Source of the DNA: Oscillospiraceae bacterium
Lineage (GTDB): Bacteria; Bacillota; Clostridia; Christensenellales; QALW01
Length of the DNA stretch: 64,000 nt
Assembly: GCA_022009755.1 (NCBI GenBank)
Contig: CP091722.1
Span: 690,001 to 754,000, forward strand
Direction of reading: 5' to 3'
Positions within the stretch are counted from its first letter, which is position 1, and each line of letters starts with the position of its first letter. Under the pieces are notes generated by a model. That model had not been told where the DNA came from. It did no database searches and saw nothing but the letters and a program-made list of their open reading frames with translations. Positions 1 through 9,448 of the stretch are shown here, one piece after another. The translations under genes and the position numbers were made by a program.

Positions 1-260
1 ATTGCAATATAATCCTTGCCGTCCTCCATCTGTCCGACATCAAGGATGTTTACTATATTTTCATGAGAAAGATTGTGAAGGGTGCGCGACTCACGCAGAA
101 AGCGTTCTATCTGTTGAGCATTATCACTCAGTTCATCCCTGAGCACCTTTATTGCTACAAGCTTTCCGTCCTCTAATCTTTCCGCCTTATAAACAACGCT
201 GGTACCGCCTGCGCCTATTTTTTCAATTATTTTATACTTGTTATTAATTACTCGCTCCAT
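1..260 (-). CDS. prkC: Ser/Thr protein kinase PrkC, N-terminal part (cut by window edge)
   Basis: The first 86 or so codons of a Hanks-type Ser/Thr kinase are present; the rest lies left of the window. It begins with ATG at 258-260. The glycine-rich loop (IGAGGTSVVYKAE) is at about residues 13-25 and the VAIKV motif with the ATP-binding lysine is at about 34-38, followed by helix C and the LSHENIVNILDVG segment typical of bacterial PrkC/Stk1. It lies 19 bases downstream of a PP2C phosphatase gene on the same strand, the usual kinase-phosphatase pair that controls cell wall growth and stationary-phase signalling. The membrane and PASTA parts cannot be seen, so the PrkC name rests on context plus the kinase lobe. 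Confidence 0.9.
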   Translation of the reverse strand, partial: MERVINNKYKIIEKIGAGGTSVVYKAERLEDGKLVAIKVLRDELSDNAQQIERFLRESRTLHNLSHENIVNILDVGQMEDGKDYIA

Positions 261-279
261 TAATACAATCCTTATGTGT

Positions 280-1002
280 TCAATTGCTGTTTTTTATAAC
301 AATTACGGTTATATTATCAAAGCCCCCGGCCCTTTCTGCCAGTTGTACAAGCTGTTCGGCGCTCTTTTGGGGGCTGTTTTCCCTTAGCTGCTGCTCAATT
401 TCAGAATCCGGAAGCATGGTACATAAGCCGTCAGAGCATAGCATCAAAATCGCCTCATTATGCAATATAGCCATATTTATATCCGTGCTTACATAGCCCT
501 TCACGCCGACTGCTCTTGTTATTTTGTTGCGGTCCGGATGCAAACGCGCCATCTCTTTGGTTATTTCCCCCGCCTGCACCAATTCCTGTACATACGAATG
601 ATCTGTTGTAAGCTGCCTGAAACCGCTTTCATCAAGAATGTAAGCACGGCTGTCTCCGACCTGAGCAACATATACCACATTGTCAACAATAAGCGCCGCC
701 GTACATGTTGTGCCCATTCGACTCAGCTCGGTATCCATTCTGCTCATTCGGTATACCGCGCCGTTTGCAGCATTTACCGCACTTCTTAATAAAAGCGGAT
801 AGTCCGTGCAACCGGAAAAGTTATCCTCTATAAATGTAACTGCTGTACTGACCGCAACCGTACTTGCAATCTCGCCGCCCTTGGTTCCGCCCATTCCGTC
901 GGCCACCATAAAAAAGGGAATTCCGTCTTTAGCCGGGACATGGTAAAAATCCTGATTATATTCCCGTATGCATCCTACCGAGCTTTTAACACTGAAAATC
1001 AT
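280..1002 (-). CDS. prpC: PP2C-type Ser/Thr protein phosphatase (PrpC/Stp1)
   Basis: A 240-residue metal-dependent phosphatase expected to reverse phosphorylation by the adjacent kinase. Signature metal-binding motifs are visible: RxxNQD near residues 13-18, VADGMGG at 33-39, GDSRAY near 117, SDGL near 188 and the final FDNITV segment. The ATG at 1000-1002 was chosen over upstream starts because GGAGGG lies just before it and the family begins with this strand. The start overlaps the stop of rlmN (ATGA), which suggests translational coupling. It is followed 19 bases later by prkC. Length matches the family (about 240-250 residues) and no key residue appears missing. Confidence 0.95.
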   Translation of the reverse strand: MIFSVKSSVGCIREYNQDFYHVPAKDGIPFFMVADGMGGTKGGEIASTVAVSTAVTFIEDNFSGCTDYPLLLRSAVNAANGAVYRMSRMDTELSRMGTTCTAALIVDNVVYVAQVGDSRAYILDESGFRQLTTDHSYVQELVQAGEITKEMARLHPDRNKITRAVGVKGYVSTDINMAILHNEAILMLCSDGLCTMLPDSEIEQQLRENSPQKSAEQLVQLAERAGGFDNITVIVIKNSN

Positions 1003-2039
1003 ATTTCTCCCTCCCCGCCAAGGCTGCTCCTTCTCAGCTGACCGCATGCTCCTGCAATATCGCTTCCCATTTCCCGCCTTACAGAGCAGGATATTCCCAA
1101 TTGGCGCAAGCGCTTTTCAAACTCTGTTATCTGCAGATCGGTTGCTTTATCGAATTTGCGTTCCTTGACTTTGTTAAGCGGAATCAGATTAACATGGCAC
1201 TGCATCCCCCTGAGCCTGCCTGCGAGCTCCGTCGCATTATCTCTGCTGTCATTGACACCTTTTATCAATGTGTATTCAAATATAACTCTTCTGCCGGTTG
1301 TTTTTACATACATTCTCGCCGCTTCGATGAGCTTCTCTATGGGCCATACCTTAGCAACCGGCATTGTCTGTCTCCGTATATCATCATTGGGGGCATGCAA
1401 TGATATTGACAGCGTTATGCCTAAATGCAGCTGCGCCAGAGAATATATTTTATCAACAAGTCCGCAAGTTGACAAGGAAATATTTCTCATGCTGATGTTA
1501 AGTCCTTCCGGCGCATTTAACAGATGCAAGAATTTGACGACATTATCAAAGTTGTCCAAGGGTTCGCCGCTTCCCATGAGTACAATATTCGACACCTTTT
1601 CCAGCCCGTCCTGCTCCGCATCCTTATTTACGCAAAGAACTTCTGCCAGCATTTCGCCCGGCCGGAGATTCCTTACCTTGCCCTCAAGCGTTGACGCACA
1701 GAATGCGCATCCCATAGCGCAACCTACCTGCGTAGATATGCAAACAGTGTTGCCGTACCTGTACTGCATCAGCACGCCTTCCACAATGTTCCCGTCCTCA
1801 AGAGAAAAAAGATACTTTCTTGTTCCGTCCTTACCTACAAGTTTTTTCAGAATACTCGCACCGCCCATTTTAACAGCACCGAGTTTATGCACAAGAGCTG
1901 ACGGAATATTCGACATTTCGCACGGTGCCTTTCCTTGTGAAAAGCCTTTGAAAAGCTGTGCCGCCCTGAAGGACGGCTGTCCTAATTCCGCCATAAGCAT
2001 TTTCAGCTCGTCCGTATTCATATCAAGCAATGCTTCCAA
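999..2039 (-). CDS. rlmN: Dual-specificity RNA methyltransferase RlmN (23S A2503 / tRNA A37)
   Basis: A 346-residue radical-SAM enzyme that makes 2-methyladenosine at A2503 of 23S rRNA and at A37 of some tRNAs. The iron-sulfur cysteines are at 107, 111 and 114 (CAMGCAFC). The SAM-binding MGSGEPLDN stretch follows, and the C-terminal GSDIAGACGQL holds the cysteine that forms the covalent RNA intermediate. Length is normal and the frame is intact, unlike its neighbours rsmB and fmt. It sits between rsmB and prpC, a common Clostridia order. The first ATG was used; Met7 is an alternative start. Confidence 0.97.
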   Translation of the reverse strand: MEALLDMNTDELKMLMAELGQPSFRAAQLFKGFSQGKAPCEMSNIPSALVHKLGAVKMGGASILKKLVGKDGTRKYLFSLEDGNIVEGVLMQYRYGNTVCISTQVGCAMGCAFCASTLEGKVRNLRPGEMLAEVLCVNKDAEQDGLEKVSNIVLMGSGEPLDNFDNVVKFLHLLNAPEGLNISMRNISLSTCGLVDKIYSLAQLHLGITLSISLHAPNDDIRRQTMPVAKVWPIEKLIEAARMYVKTTGRRVIFEYTLIKGVNDSRDNATELAGRLRGMQCHVNLIPLNKVKERKFDKATDLQITEFEKRLRQLGISCSVRREMGSDIAGACGQLRRSSLGGEGEI

Positions 2040-2094
2040 AATGATTCTCCTTAAAATTACGATGCCAGTTTTGAATGGTCAATGCACACCTGTT

Positions 2095-3403
2095 TTATAT
2101 GTCCGCTCTGCGCATACGCGCAATGAAAAAGCCGTATACACCGTCACGCCACGGCAGCAGCTGTATAAAACCCTCCCGAGTTTTAACTGCCTCCGGCGCA
2201 TTTATATTATCTATTGTAAATTCCGGATGCTTTGATAAAAAACTATTTACCTGTTTGCTGTTTTCTTCAGGGCGTATCGTGCAGGTGCTGTATACAAGCA
2301 CGCCTCCGGGCTTTACATAATTACAGCAGTTATCCAAGATTTTTTTCTGAACCTGCCGTATTTCCTTCAGCTTTTCCGGAGTAAGCGTAAGCTTTACATC
2401 CGGCTTACTGCCCACGACGCCCAGCCCTGAGCAAGGTGCATCCACCAGCACTCGGTCATAAAGCCCTAATTCTTTCTGGGGCTGCGTCATATCGGCATTG
2501 ATTATCTTAACCTTGTCGCGCACTTTACAGCGCTGCGCATTTGCAAATATTAAATCACATCTGTGTTTATGATATTCGCATGCAGTAATGCTTCCGTTTC
2601 CGATGATTTCCGCCATGCATACTGTTTTGCCTCCCGGCGCAGCACAGCAATCCAGTATACTCTCTCCGGGTTGAGGATCGACCGCTCTGCACACCATAGC
2701 AGACGGTTCGCTCTGCACGGAATAAAATCCGTTTTCAAACAATTTTTCGCCCAAAGCGGCATTACCCTTTATATATATTACATCGCTTTGAAGCGTGCCC
2801 CGCCGCGGTTCCGCTCCCTTTTCCTTCAACAACTCAAAAAGGCGTTCATCACCGCATAAAAGCGGATTTGCCTTAACCGAGTTCATGGGTACTGCATTAT
2901 ATGAAAGGGCTGCTTCCGCTTTAGTAAAGCCGAGATCTTTTATGGCCTCCCGCACAAGAAATATCGGCCACGAATACTTTACGGATAAATACTTTTCCGG
3001 CTCTTTCTGCGCATCAGGATAGACAATGTTTTCCTTATTTCGGGCAATATTGCGCAAAACGCCGTTTACATATCCCTTCAGCGCCTGCTTGCCCGTTCGT
3101 ACCGTCAAAAGCACCGCTTCATCGCATACGGTATAATCAGGAACATTCATGTAGATAAGCTGATAAACCGACAAGCGCAGAATATCCTGAATTACGGGTT
3201 TAAGCTTTCCGCGCGCAAAGCAGGATATAATATAATCAACATTATACAGCTTATCCAGTGTGCCGTATACAAGTGCCGTTGTGAAGCCTTTGTGACTGTG
3301 TCATATCCGGCGTAAGGCTTTGCGCCAGCACAAGGTTTGAATAGCCGCCCCTTCTTACTACCGCGGAAAACACATTGTAGGCAACCAGCCTAACATTAAT
3401 CAT
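2095..3403 (-). CDS. rsmB: 16S rRNA (cytosine-967-C5)-methyltransferase RsmB, frame interrupted
   Basis: Methylates C967 of 16S rRNA. The C-terminal catalytic domain is complete: DCCAAPGGKT (SAM site), VDAPCSGLG with the first catalytic cysteine, and YSTCT with the second. The NusB-like RNA-binding N-terminus starts at ATG 3401-3403, which overlaps the end of fmt. It reads MINVRLVAYNVFSAV and continues in that frame to about 3300. There the frame changes by one base, since the next stretch (SHKGFTTALVYGTLD) is plainly RsmB but in another frame. An indel in the assembly is the simplest explanation. Without it the protein would have the family's usual length of about 435 residues. Confidence 0.9.
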
Positions 3404-4336
3404 CGCTTCCTCCGTGCCCTGCAAATTGTCCCACGCGTACTTTGTGCCCTCTCAAATAATCCGCAGCCTTCATTACCTTCCCTCCCGGAGCCTGCAGCAT
3501 ATCGATTACCAAAAAGCCGTTTGCATCCGATGACCAAGCCATGCTGAGCATCGGCGTATATTATTTCCCCCGGGGCAGCCTGTCCCTGTTCCGCATGCGC
3601 TTTATGAACCTTAAAGGTTCCTTCCTCGATATCAAAATATGCAATCGGCCAGGAATACATCCCTCTAACGAAACAGTCAAGCTGATCCGCCGTTTTGTTA
3701 AAATCCATTAGTGCCATGCTCTTTTTTATCATCGGATAATAGCTTGACTGCTCATCATTCTGTTTGACGGGCACTATTGAATTATTCTCCAGCTCCTTTA
3801 TGGTTTGTATGAGCAATTGAGCGCCTTTATGCGAAAGGCGTTCAAACAGTGTCTGTGCAGTATCATCCCGCATTATAGGTTCCGTACATTTCAGCAGCAT
3901 ATCGCCGGTATCCAGCCCCGCATCCGTCATCATTGTGGTAACCCCGGTTTCTTTTTCCCCGTTTATTATTGCCCACTGTATCGGAGCGGCGCCGCGATAT
4001 TCAGGAAGCAGGGATGCATGAACATTTATGCACCCCTTCTTGGGAATGTTAAGCACCTCAACCGGAAGAATCTGTCCAAAGGCCGCAGTAACAATATAAT
4101 CCGGCTCAAATTGCTTAAGTATTTCCACGCCCTCCGGCAGCCGCACAAGTCGAGGTTGATACACGGGTATCCCCTTCTCCGATGCAAAAACCTTAACCGG
4201 CGGCGCAGTAAGCCGTCCGCCGCGTCCGGTGGGCTTATCCTGCTGTGTAAACGCACAGCTCATATCCGGCATCATACAGCGCCGCAAGAGAGGGTACTGC
4301 AAACTCCGGTGTTCCCATAAACGCAATTTTTATCAT
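3396..4336 (-). CDS. fmt: Methionyl-tRNA formyltransferase, two frame changes
   Basis: Formylates initiator Met-tRNA, the substrate that def later deformylates. The true N-terminus (MIKIAFMGTPEFAVPSLAAL) starts at ATG 4334-4336, overlapping the def stop. The frame changes near 4245-4252, before TQQDKPTGRG. The catalytic segment with NVHASLLPEYRGAAPIQWA is intact. A second change near 3516-3522 separates the core from the tail (GFLVIDMLQAPGGKVM), which ends at 3396 inside the rsmB start. All expected blocks are present in order, so the gene is probably functional in the organism and broken only in the assembly. Confidence 0.92.
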
Positions 4337-4788
4337 TATGCCTTCTCCATTTTATCCGTAAACAAAATACCGTCCAGATGATCGATCTCGTGACAAAACG
4401 CTACCGCAAGCAAGCCCTCCGCCGAATACTCCATAAGGTTGCCTTCTCTGTCGTAAGCCTCAACGGTAACCTTTGCAGGGCGCTTCACCTCGCCGTGTAT
4501 ATCCTTTACGGAAAGGCAGCCCTCGGTTTCGAGCTGTTCGCCCTCACTTGATACGATACGCGGATTGATAAGCTCCAATAGCCCTACTTCTTCATCACCT
4601 ATGTCTATTACCGCCACTCTTTTAAGTATCCCCACCTGCGGTGCAGCCAAACCGACTCCGTCATTTTCGTACATGGTCTGCGCCATATCATCAAGCAATG
4701 TAAGCAGCTTATCATCAATATGGTCCACAGGCCTGCATACTTTTCTCAGCACATCATTTGGAGCCTTTACAATGTTTCTTATTGCCAT
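4336..4788 (-). CDS. def: Peptide deformylase
   Basis: Removes the formyl group from new N-terminal methionines. This 150-residue protein shows all three signature motifs: GVGLAAPQVG (44-53), EGCLS (89-93, with metal-ligand Cys91) and HEIDH (133-137, two metal histidines and the catalytic glutamate). It lies between priA and fmt and overlaps the fmt start by one base, so the two genes of the formylation cycle are coupled. The frame is intact and the length is typical of type I bacterial deformylases. Confidence 0.97.
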   Translation of the reverse strand: MAIRNIVKAPNDVLRKVCRPVDHIDDKLLTLLDDMAQTMYENDGVGLAAPQVGILKRVAVIDIGDEEVGLLELINPRIVSSEGEQLETEGCLSVKDIHGEVKRPAKVTVEAYDREGNLMEYSAEGLLAVAFCHEIDHLDGILFTDKMEKA

Positions 4789-4905
4789 AAATTAAATTAT
4801 CCTCCGTATGTAATAAACCAGTGTGCAATACCGGTAAATATCTTTGATAAAAAAACATTATCGTTTCATAGAAATCTATTCCGGCACGGCCGCCGTGCAA
4901 AACAA

Positions 4906-7169
4906 TCAATACAAGCCCGTAGGATTAATTTCTGCATCCAGTAATACCTTTGCATTATCAAAAGTATTATACATGTCGAAAAACATGTCGGTAAGCTTCT
5001 CGCAGCAGCCATCCGTTTTCATTTTAAGTAATATCTGAAATCGGAATTTTCCCTTAATACGCCCTATCGGGGCTGTCATCATGTTTAGATACAAAACCGT
5101 GCTTCTGCTTTCCGCTACCGCAGAAACTGCATCGCGCAGCCGCAAAAAAAATGTATAGCAGGCACTTCTGGCTTCGTTTTGGTCTTCCGATGAAAAAATA
5201 AGTCTCAACATCCGGGAAAACGGCGGATACATACCGTTTTTACGCATTGCAAGCTCGCGGGTGTAAAAATCATCGTATTTATAGTTAACGGCATCCGCTA
5301 TTGCATAATGCTTGGGAGTATAGGTCTGCAATATTACTTCTCCGCCCGTCTGTGCCCGTCCGGCTCTGCCCGCAACCTGCGTTATCAAGCTGTAAGTTTT
5401 TTCTCTGCTTGTATAATCAGGCAGCTGAAGCATTGTATCCGCCGAAACGATGCCCACAAGCGAAACCTTAGGAAAATCAAGGCCCTTGGCAATCATTTGA
5501 GTGCCGATAAGTATTTGAGCCTTTCCCTCTGCAAAGGCTGAGAGAATATGATAATGAGCATCCTTTGTTCGGGTAGTATCGTTATCCATCCGCAATACGG
5601 GAACTCCCGGAAAGAGTTTATTGCACTCCTGTTCCACCTTTTCCGTACCTGCGCCCATAAATTTTATATATTTGCTTCCGCACGAAGGGCAATGCGTAGG
5701 ATACGGCATTTCTGCTCCGCAATAATGACATCGCAGCCGATTAGCTCCCCCCACACTGTTAACATCACTTATATGATAGGTCATGGAGATATCGCAATTG
5801 GGACATTTTACCGTTTCGCCGCAGCTGCGGCAGGTCACAACGGTGGAATGGCCGCGGCGATTAAGAAACAGAATCGCCTGATGCCCGCTGTCTATCGTGC
5901 GCTCCAAAGCCGAAAACATTTTTCGTGAAAACAGCGATTTATTGCCGGATGCCAGCTCCGATGCCATGTCCACAACTTCAACACGCGGCAGTTCTTTGCC
6001 GTTTATACGGGTATTCATTTTTACAATGCTGTACATCCCGTTCTGCGCATTATAATACTGCTCAATCGACGGCGTCGCGCTGCCCAGCACCAAAACTCCG
6101 CCATGCAGACGCGCAAGCTCGCGAGCTACTTCAACGGCATTATATTCGGGGTGACTTCCCGCAATATAGCTGGATTCATGCGCCTCATCAATAATAATCA
6201 GCTTCAGCCTTTCGCACGGTGCGAATATTGCCGACCGCGCTCCTACAACCACTTTCGCCTGCCCAAATCGTATTCTTTGCCACTCGTCAAAGCGTTCACC
6301 CCCGCTTAGGGCACTGTGCAGTACGGCTACGCTGTCACCGAATCGTTCACGAAAACGCCCCACTGTCTGCGGCGTAAGGCTTATCTCCGGTATGAGCATT
6401 ATTGCGCTTCCGCCCATATCCAAAACATGGCGTATTGCACGCATATAAACTTCTGTTTTCCCGCTGCCCGTTACCCCGTGAAGCAGAATATCACCGCTGC
6501 CGCTGTCAATCGAGCGGCAATAGCCTCCAGCGCATTTTTCTGCTCTGTATGCAAAGGCAGCCACTTTTTTTGGGAGGTGAAACCATTTCTCCGTACGGAT
6601 TTCGTGCAAGTCTCTGCTTCGTAATGGCTACAATTCCCGCAGCATCAAGCTGCCGCAGAGGAGCATCCACTCCCCCTATTTCTTCTTCAAGCCTGCTTTT
6701 TGAGCATTCGCCATGCTCGGCAAGAAACAAAACAATTTTTTGCTTTTTTGTTCCCTCCCGCATCATAGCCGCTGCTTCATCCGCTTTTTCCGGACAAAGC
6801 AGGGATACCGCCGTCACCGTTTTTTCCTTTACGCTTCCGCTTCGAAGCCCCGGCGGTATCATAAGCCGTATGATCTGTGCCAGCGTTGCGCGATATGTAC
6901 GCTGCATGATCTTTGCAAGCTCAAGCTGCTGCTTAGTCAGTACCGGATAATCCTCCACAATTCGCAGTATCGGTTTAATCCGTTCAATTTCAAGAGGGCT
7001 TTCATCGCAAATCAAGCACATAGCCCGTAACCGATTTACTTTTTCCAAAAGGTACAACAACACGCATACCTACAGCAAGCCTCCGGGAAAGCTCCGCAGG
7101 AACGCTGTAGGTAAAAGGACGGTCGATCTTCTGATAGGAAATATCGGTTATTATCTGTGCAAAACGCAT
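4906..7169 (-). CDS. priA: Primosomal replication-restart helicase PriA, about three frame changes
   Basis: A superfamily 2 DNA helicase that reloads the replisome at stalled forks. It starts at ATG 7167-7169 (MRFAQIITDISYQKIDRPF), the normal DNA-binding start, 14 bases after rpoZ. The frame changes near 7008 (before DESPLEIERIKPI). Two more occur close together near 6565-6571 (a seven-T run on the plus strand) and 6511-6520, just before the Walker A segment GVTGSGKTEVY. The rest is uninterrupted: DEAH box, helicase motifs and the eight-cysteine zinc region (CRSCGETVKCPNCD ... CHYCGAEMPYPTHCPSCG). Together the parts make a standard-length PriA. Confidence 0.92.
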
Positions 7170-7183
7170 ATCAACACACCGTT

Positions 7184-7386
7184 TTACTGCTCCGAGGCAT
7201 GGTGATAAGTATAGCAATCATTGCTGAATTCAAGAGCCGCTTGTATTACCGGCTTCTTTCTCCGCAATCAATCAGCTTGCAATCAGGATTATCTATAAGC
7301 ATCCTCGCTCTTTTGGATACTACCGTAACCAGTTCATAACGGCAGCTTACCTTGCCTATCAATTCATCAAGAGAAACACTTTTCAT
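7184..7386 (-). CDS. rpoZ: RNA polymerase omega subunit, one frame change
   Basis: A small gene of about 67 codons filling the gap between gmk and priA. It starts at ATG 7384-7386, three bases from the gmk GGI stop region, and reads MKSVSLDELIGKVSCRYELV, then TVVSKRARMLIDNPD. These match the omega N-terminal helix and the conserved SKRAR block. One base appears lost near 7252-7260, after which the other frame reads PVIQAALEFSNDCYTYH and ends at 7184. The position next to gmk is the classic location. Omega helps assemble RNA polymerase. Confidence 0.85.
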
Positions 7387-7388
7387 TA

Positions 7389-8006
7389 TCAAATACCTCC
7401 GTCCAAAATTTCGTGAAGGAGCGCTTCATTACGCACTACCCTGCACTTCTCAGCAGCAATTATCGCTTCAATTTTCTTTATTGCCTCATCCACTTTGTCA
7501 TTTGTAACAACATAATTATACCGGTTTATAAAATTCATTTCTTCATAAGCCGACTTAAACCGCTCCATTATAAGCTCTGGAGTCTCTCTGCCCCGCTGCA
7601 CCAAGCGTCTGTGCAATTCCTCCATGCTCGGCGGCACCAGAAAAATAAAAACGCCTTCTTCAAATTTTTCTTTGACCTGAAGCGCACCCTGAATATCAAT
7701 TTCCAAAATCAGGTCATCGCCCGCCATGAGCGTTTCCTTAACATACTTTTTGGGAGTGCCGTAGTAATTTCCGCTGTATATGCGCGCATATTCCAAAAAC
7801 TCCCCCTCCTGAACCTGACGCTCAAATTCTTCTTTTGATATGTATCGGTAATCTCTGCCTTCCACCTCGCCCGCCCGTATTTCTCTGGTGGTAGTGGATA
7901 CCGAAACCTTTATCTCCGGATGCATTGCCCTGAGCTCCTTGCAAATCGTCCCTTTACCGCAGCCGGACGGACCGGAAATCACTATCAGCAACCCCTTTTG
8001 TCTCAC
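7389..8006 (-). CDS. gmk: Guanylate kinase
   Basis: Phosphorylates GMP to GDP. The 205-residue protein has the P-loop GPSGCGKGT (12-20), the GMP-binding region (STTTREIRAGEVEGRDY) and the lid region. It starts with ATG overlapping the stop of remA by four bases, and is followed directly by rpoZ. The remA-gmk-rpoZ-priA order is strongly conserved in Bacillota. The frame is intact. Confidence 0.97.
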   Translation of the reverse strand: MRQKGLLIVISGPSGCGKGTICKELRAMHPEIKVSVSTTTREIRAGEVEGRDYRYISKEEFERQVQEGEFLEYARIYSGNYYGTPKKYVKETLMAGDDLILEIDIQGALQVKEKFEEGVFIFLVPPSMEELHRRLVQRGRETPELIMERFKSAYEEMNFINRYNYVVTNDKVDEAIKKIEAIIAAEKCRVVRNEALLHEILDGGI

Positions 8007-8320
8007 TGTTCAACTTCCTCCGCATCTTCGGCATCCTCAAATTCATCTTCATATGTCTTATCATTGTCACCGTCAACACTGCGGCTCTCCATGCGATGCG
8101 CCACCGTTTCCGGCTGAACCGCCGAAAGAATAACATGATCACTGTCGGCAATAATCACCGCTCTGGTGCGCCGTCCGTAGGTTGCATCAATAAGCATCCC
8201 CCTGTCTCTGGCATCCTGAATTATCCGCTTTATAGGAGCAGACTCCGGACTGACTATGGCAATTATCCGATTTGCAGACACAATATTGCCAAACCCAATG
8301 TTTATCAGCTGTACCTTCAT
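8003..8320 (-). CDS. remA: RemA/DUF370 DNA-binding regulator with acidic tail
   Basis: A 105-residue protein. Residues 1-80 are the RemA/DUF370 fold (MKVQLINIGFGNIVSANRII ... IDATYGRRTRAVI), known in Bacillus to bind upstream DNA and activate matrix and osmolyte genes. The start at 8318-8320 was chosen because the family begins with this strand and a Shine-Dalgarno site lies upstream. It is unusual in having about 25 extra C-terminal residues that are almost all acidic (EDEFEDAEDAEEVEQ); most RemA proteins stop near residue 85-90. The tail may modulate DNA binding, but that is inference. Confidence 0.9.
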   Translation of the reverse strand: MKVQLINIGFGNIVSANRIIAIVSPESAPIKRIIQDARDRGMLIDATYGRRTRAVIIADSDHVILSAVQPETVAHRMESRSVDGDNDKTYEDEFEDAEDAEEVEQ

Positions 8321-8382
8321 ATTGCTTTCTCCTTTATCAGCCGCTGCATTAAATTGCTTGGGCAAAATAGTTCAAGGCTTAT

Positions 8383-9253
8383 TTATTCCACATTCTGAAC
8401 CTGTTCGCGAAGCTTTTCCAGCTCCCCCTTTAATTCCACCACTATTGACTGTATTTCCGTATTCATAGCCTTTGAGCCTATGGTGTTGACCTCGCGTCCA
8501 ACCTCCTGAAGCATGAACTCCAGTTTTCTGCCCTGCGGCTCGTTTGCTTCCATATAAATACGCATATTGTTTATATGCACCTGAAGTCTTACAACTTCTT
8601 CATCAATCGCCAATCTGTCCGAAGCAATGGCAATTTCCTGAAGCAGTCGCTGTTCGTCAACAGGTGTTTCGCCCAGCAGCTCCTGTATTCTAAGGCGCAT
8701 TCTGCCAGATAACTCTTTTGCAACCGAATCGGAAAGTCGGGCAATCTCATCACGACCGTGCTGAACAGTATTAAGCTTGGCCAGCAAATCATTTCATGCC
8801 CTCGCCTTCAGCACGGCGCATTTGATACATCTGCATGCACGCTTCCTTTACCGCCTGGCGCACAAGCGCTTCCAGCTCCTCCTGATCTTCCTGTTCTGCA
8901 GTAACTGTAAGCACATCGGGCAACGATGCCGCCGTTTGCTGAGTAAGCGCACCCGCAAGCCCGCAAGCCCCGAGGCGTTCAAACGCCCTTATATATTGCG
9001 ATAATAAGCCCTCATCAACGGCCACCGTGCGTGAATCTTCCCGCATATTGCGGTAATTTACAAATACATCTATGTGCCCGCGCGCAAAAAAACCGCTGAT
9101 TTCCTTCTTAATCGCATCTTCGGCAAACAGAAAAACTCTCGGAGCGCGCACGGATATATCAAGAAAGCGGTGGTTTACGCTTTTAAGCTCAACCACTACC
9201 TCTCTGCCATCACGGCATACAACGCCTCTGCCGAAGCCTGTCATACTTTGCAT
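8383..9253 (-). CDS. yicC: YicC/YloC family endoribonuclease, one frame change
   Basis: A YicC-type ribonuclease linked to RNA turnover. The start at 9251-9253 gives the hallmark MQSMTGFGRG. The C-terminal DUF1732 half (VNTIGSKAM...QSIVVELKGELEKLREQVQNVE) is complete. The frame changes near 8788, where EGMK runs into a stop and the next base registers the LLAKLNTV continuation. One extra A there would explain it. It is the first gene of the yicC-remA-gmk-rpoZ-priA-def-fmt-rsmB-rlmN-prpC-prkC run, with a candidate promoter upstream at 9326-9353. Confidence 0.9.
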
Positions 9254-9325
9254 ATTTCCCTCCTGCACACACAGCCGCATCGAATGCTTAGCCGCATGCA
9301 TAAAAAGACAATCATTCCGTTTATT

Positions 9326-9353
9326 ATTTTATCATAAATCCGCAATATGCAAA
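9326..9353 (-). promoter_or_regulatory. Candidate sigma-A promoter of the yicC-prkC gene run
   Basis: Reading the minus strand, TTTGCA at 9348-9353 and TAAAAT at 9326-9331 are separated by 16 bases, about 70 bases before the yicC start. The intergenic stretch is AT-rich. It is the only convincing promoter-like pair ahead of the gene run that extends to the left edge. Confidence 0.4.
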
Positions 9354-9448
9354 AGCCTTTACAATAAAATTTTCAAAAAATACTTATTATGTGCGTTATT
9401 ATATATACACTTAAGGCTGTATGATACCGCTTGCGGCGCGCTTCAGGC

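Noticed and set aside
1156..2235. A 359-codon plus-strand frame opposite rlmN
   Set aside because: It is the mirror of an intact, unmistakable rlmN gene. It has no family resemblance and no ribosome site.
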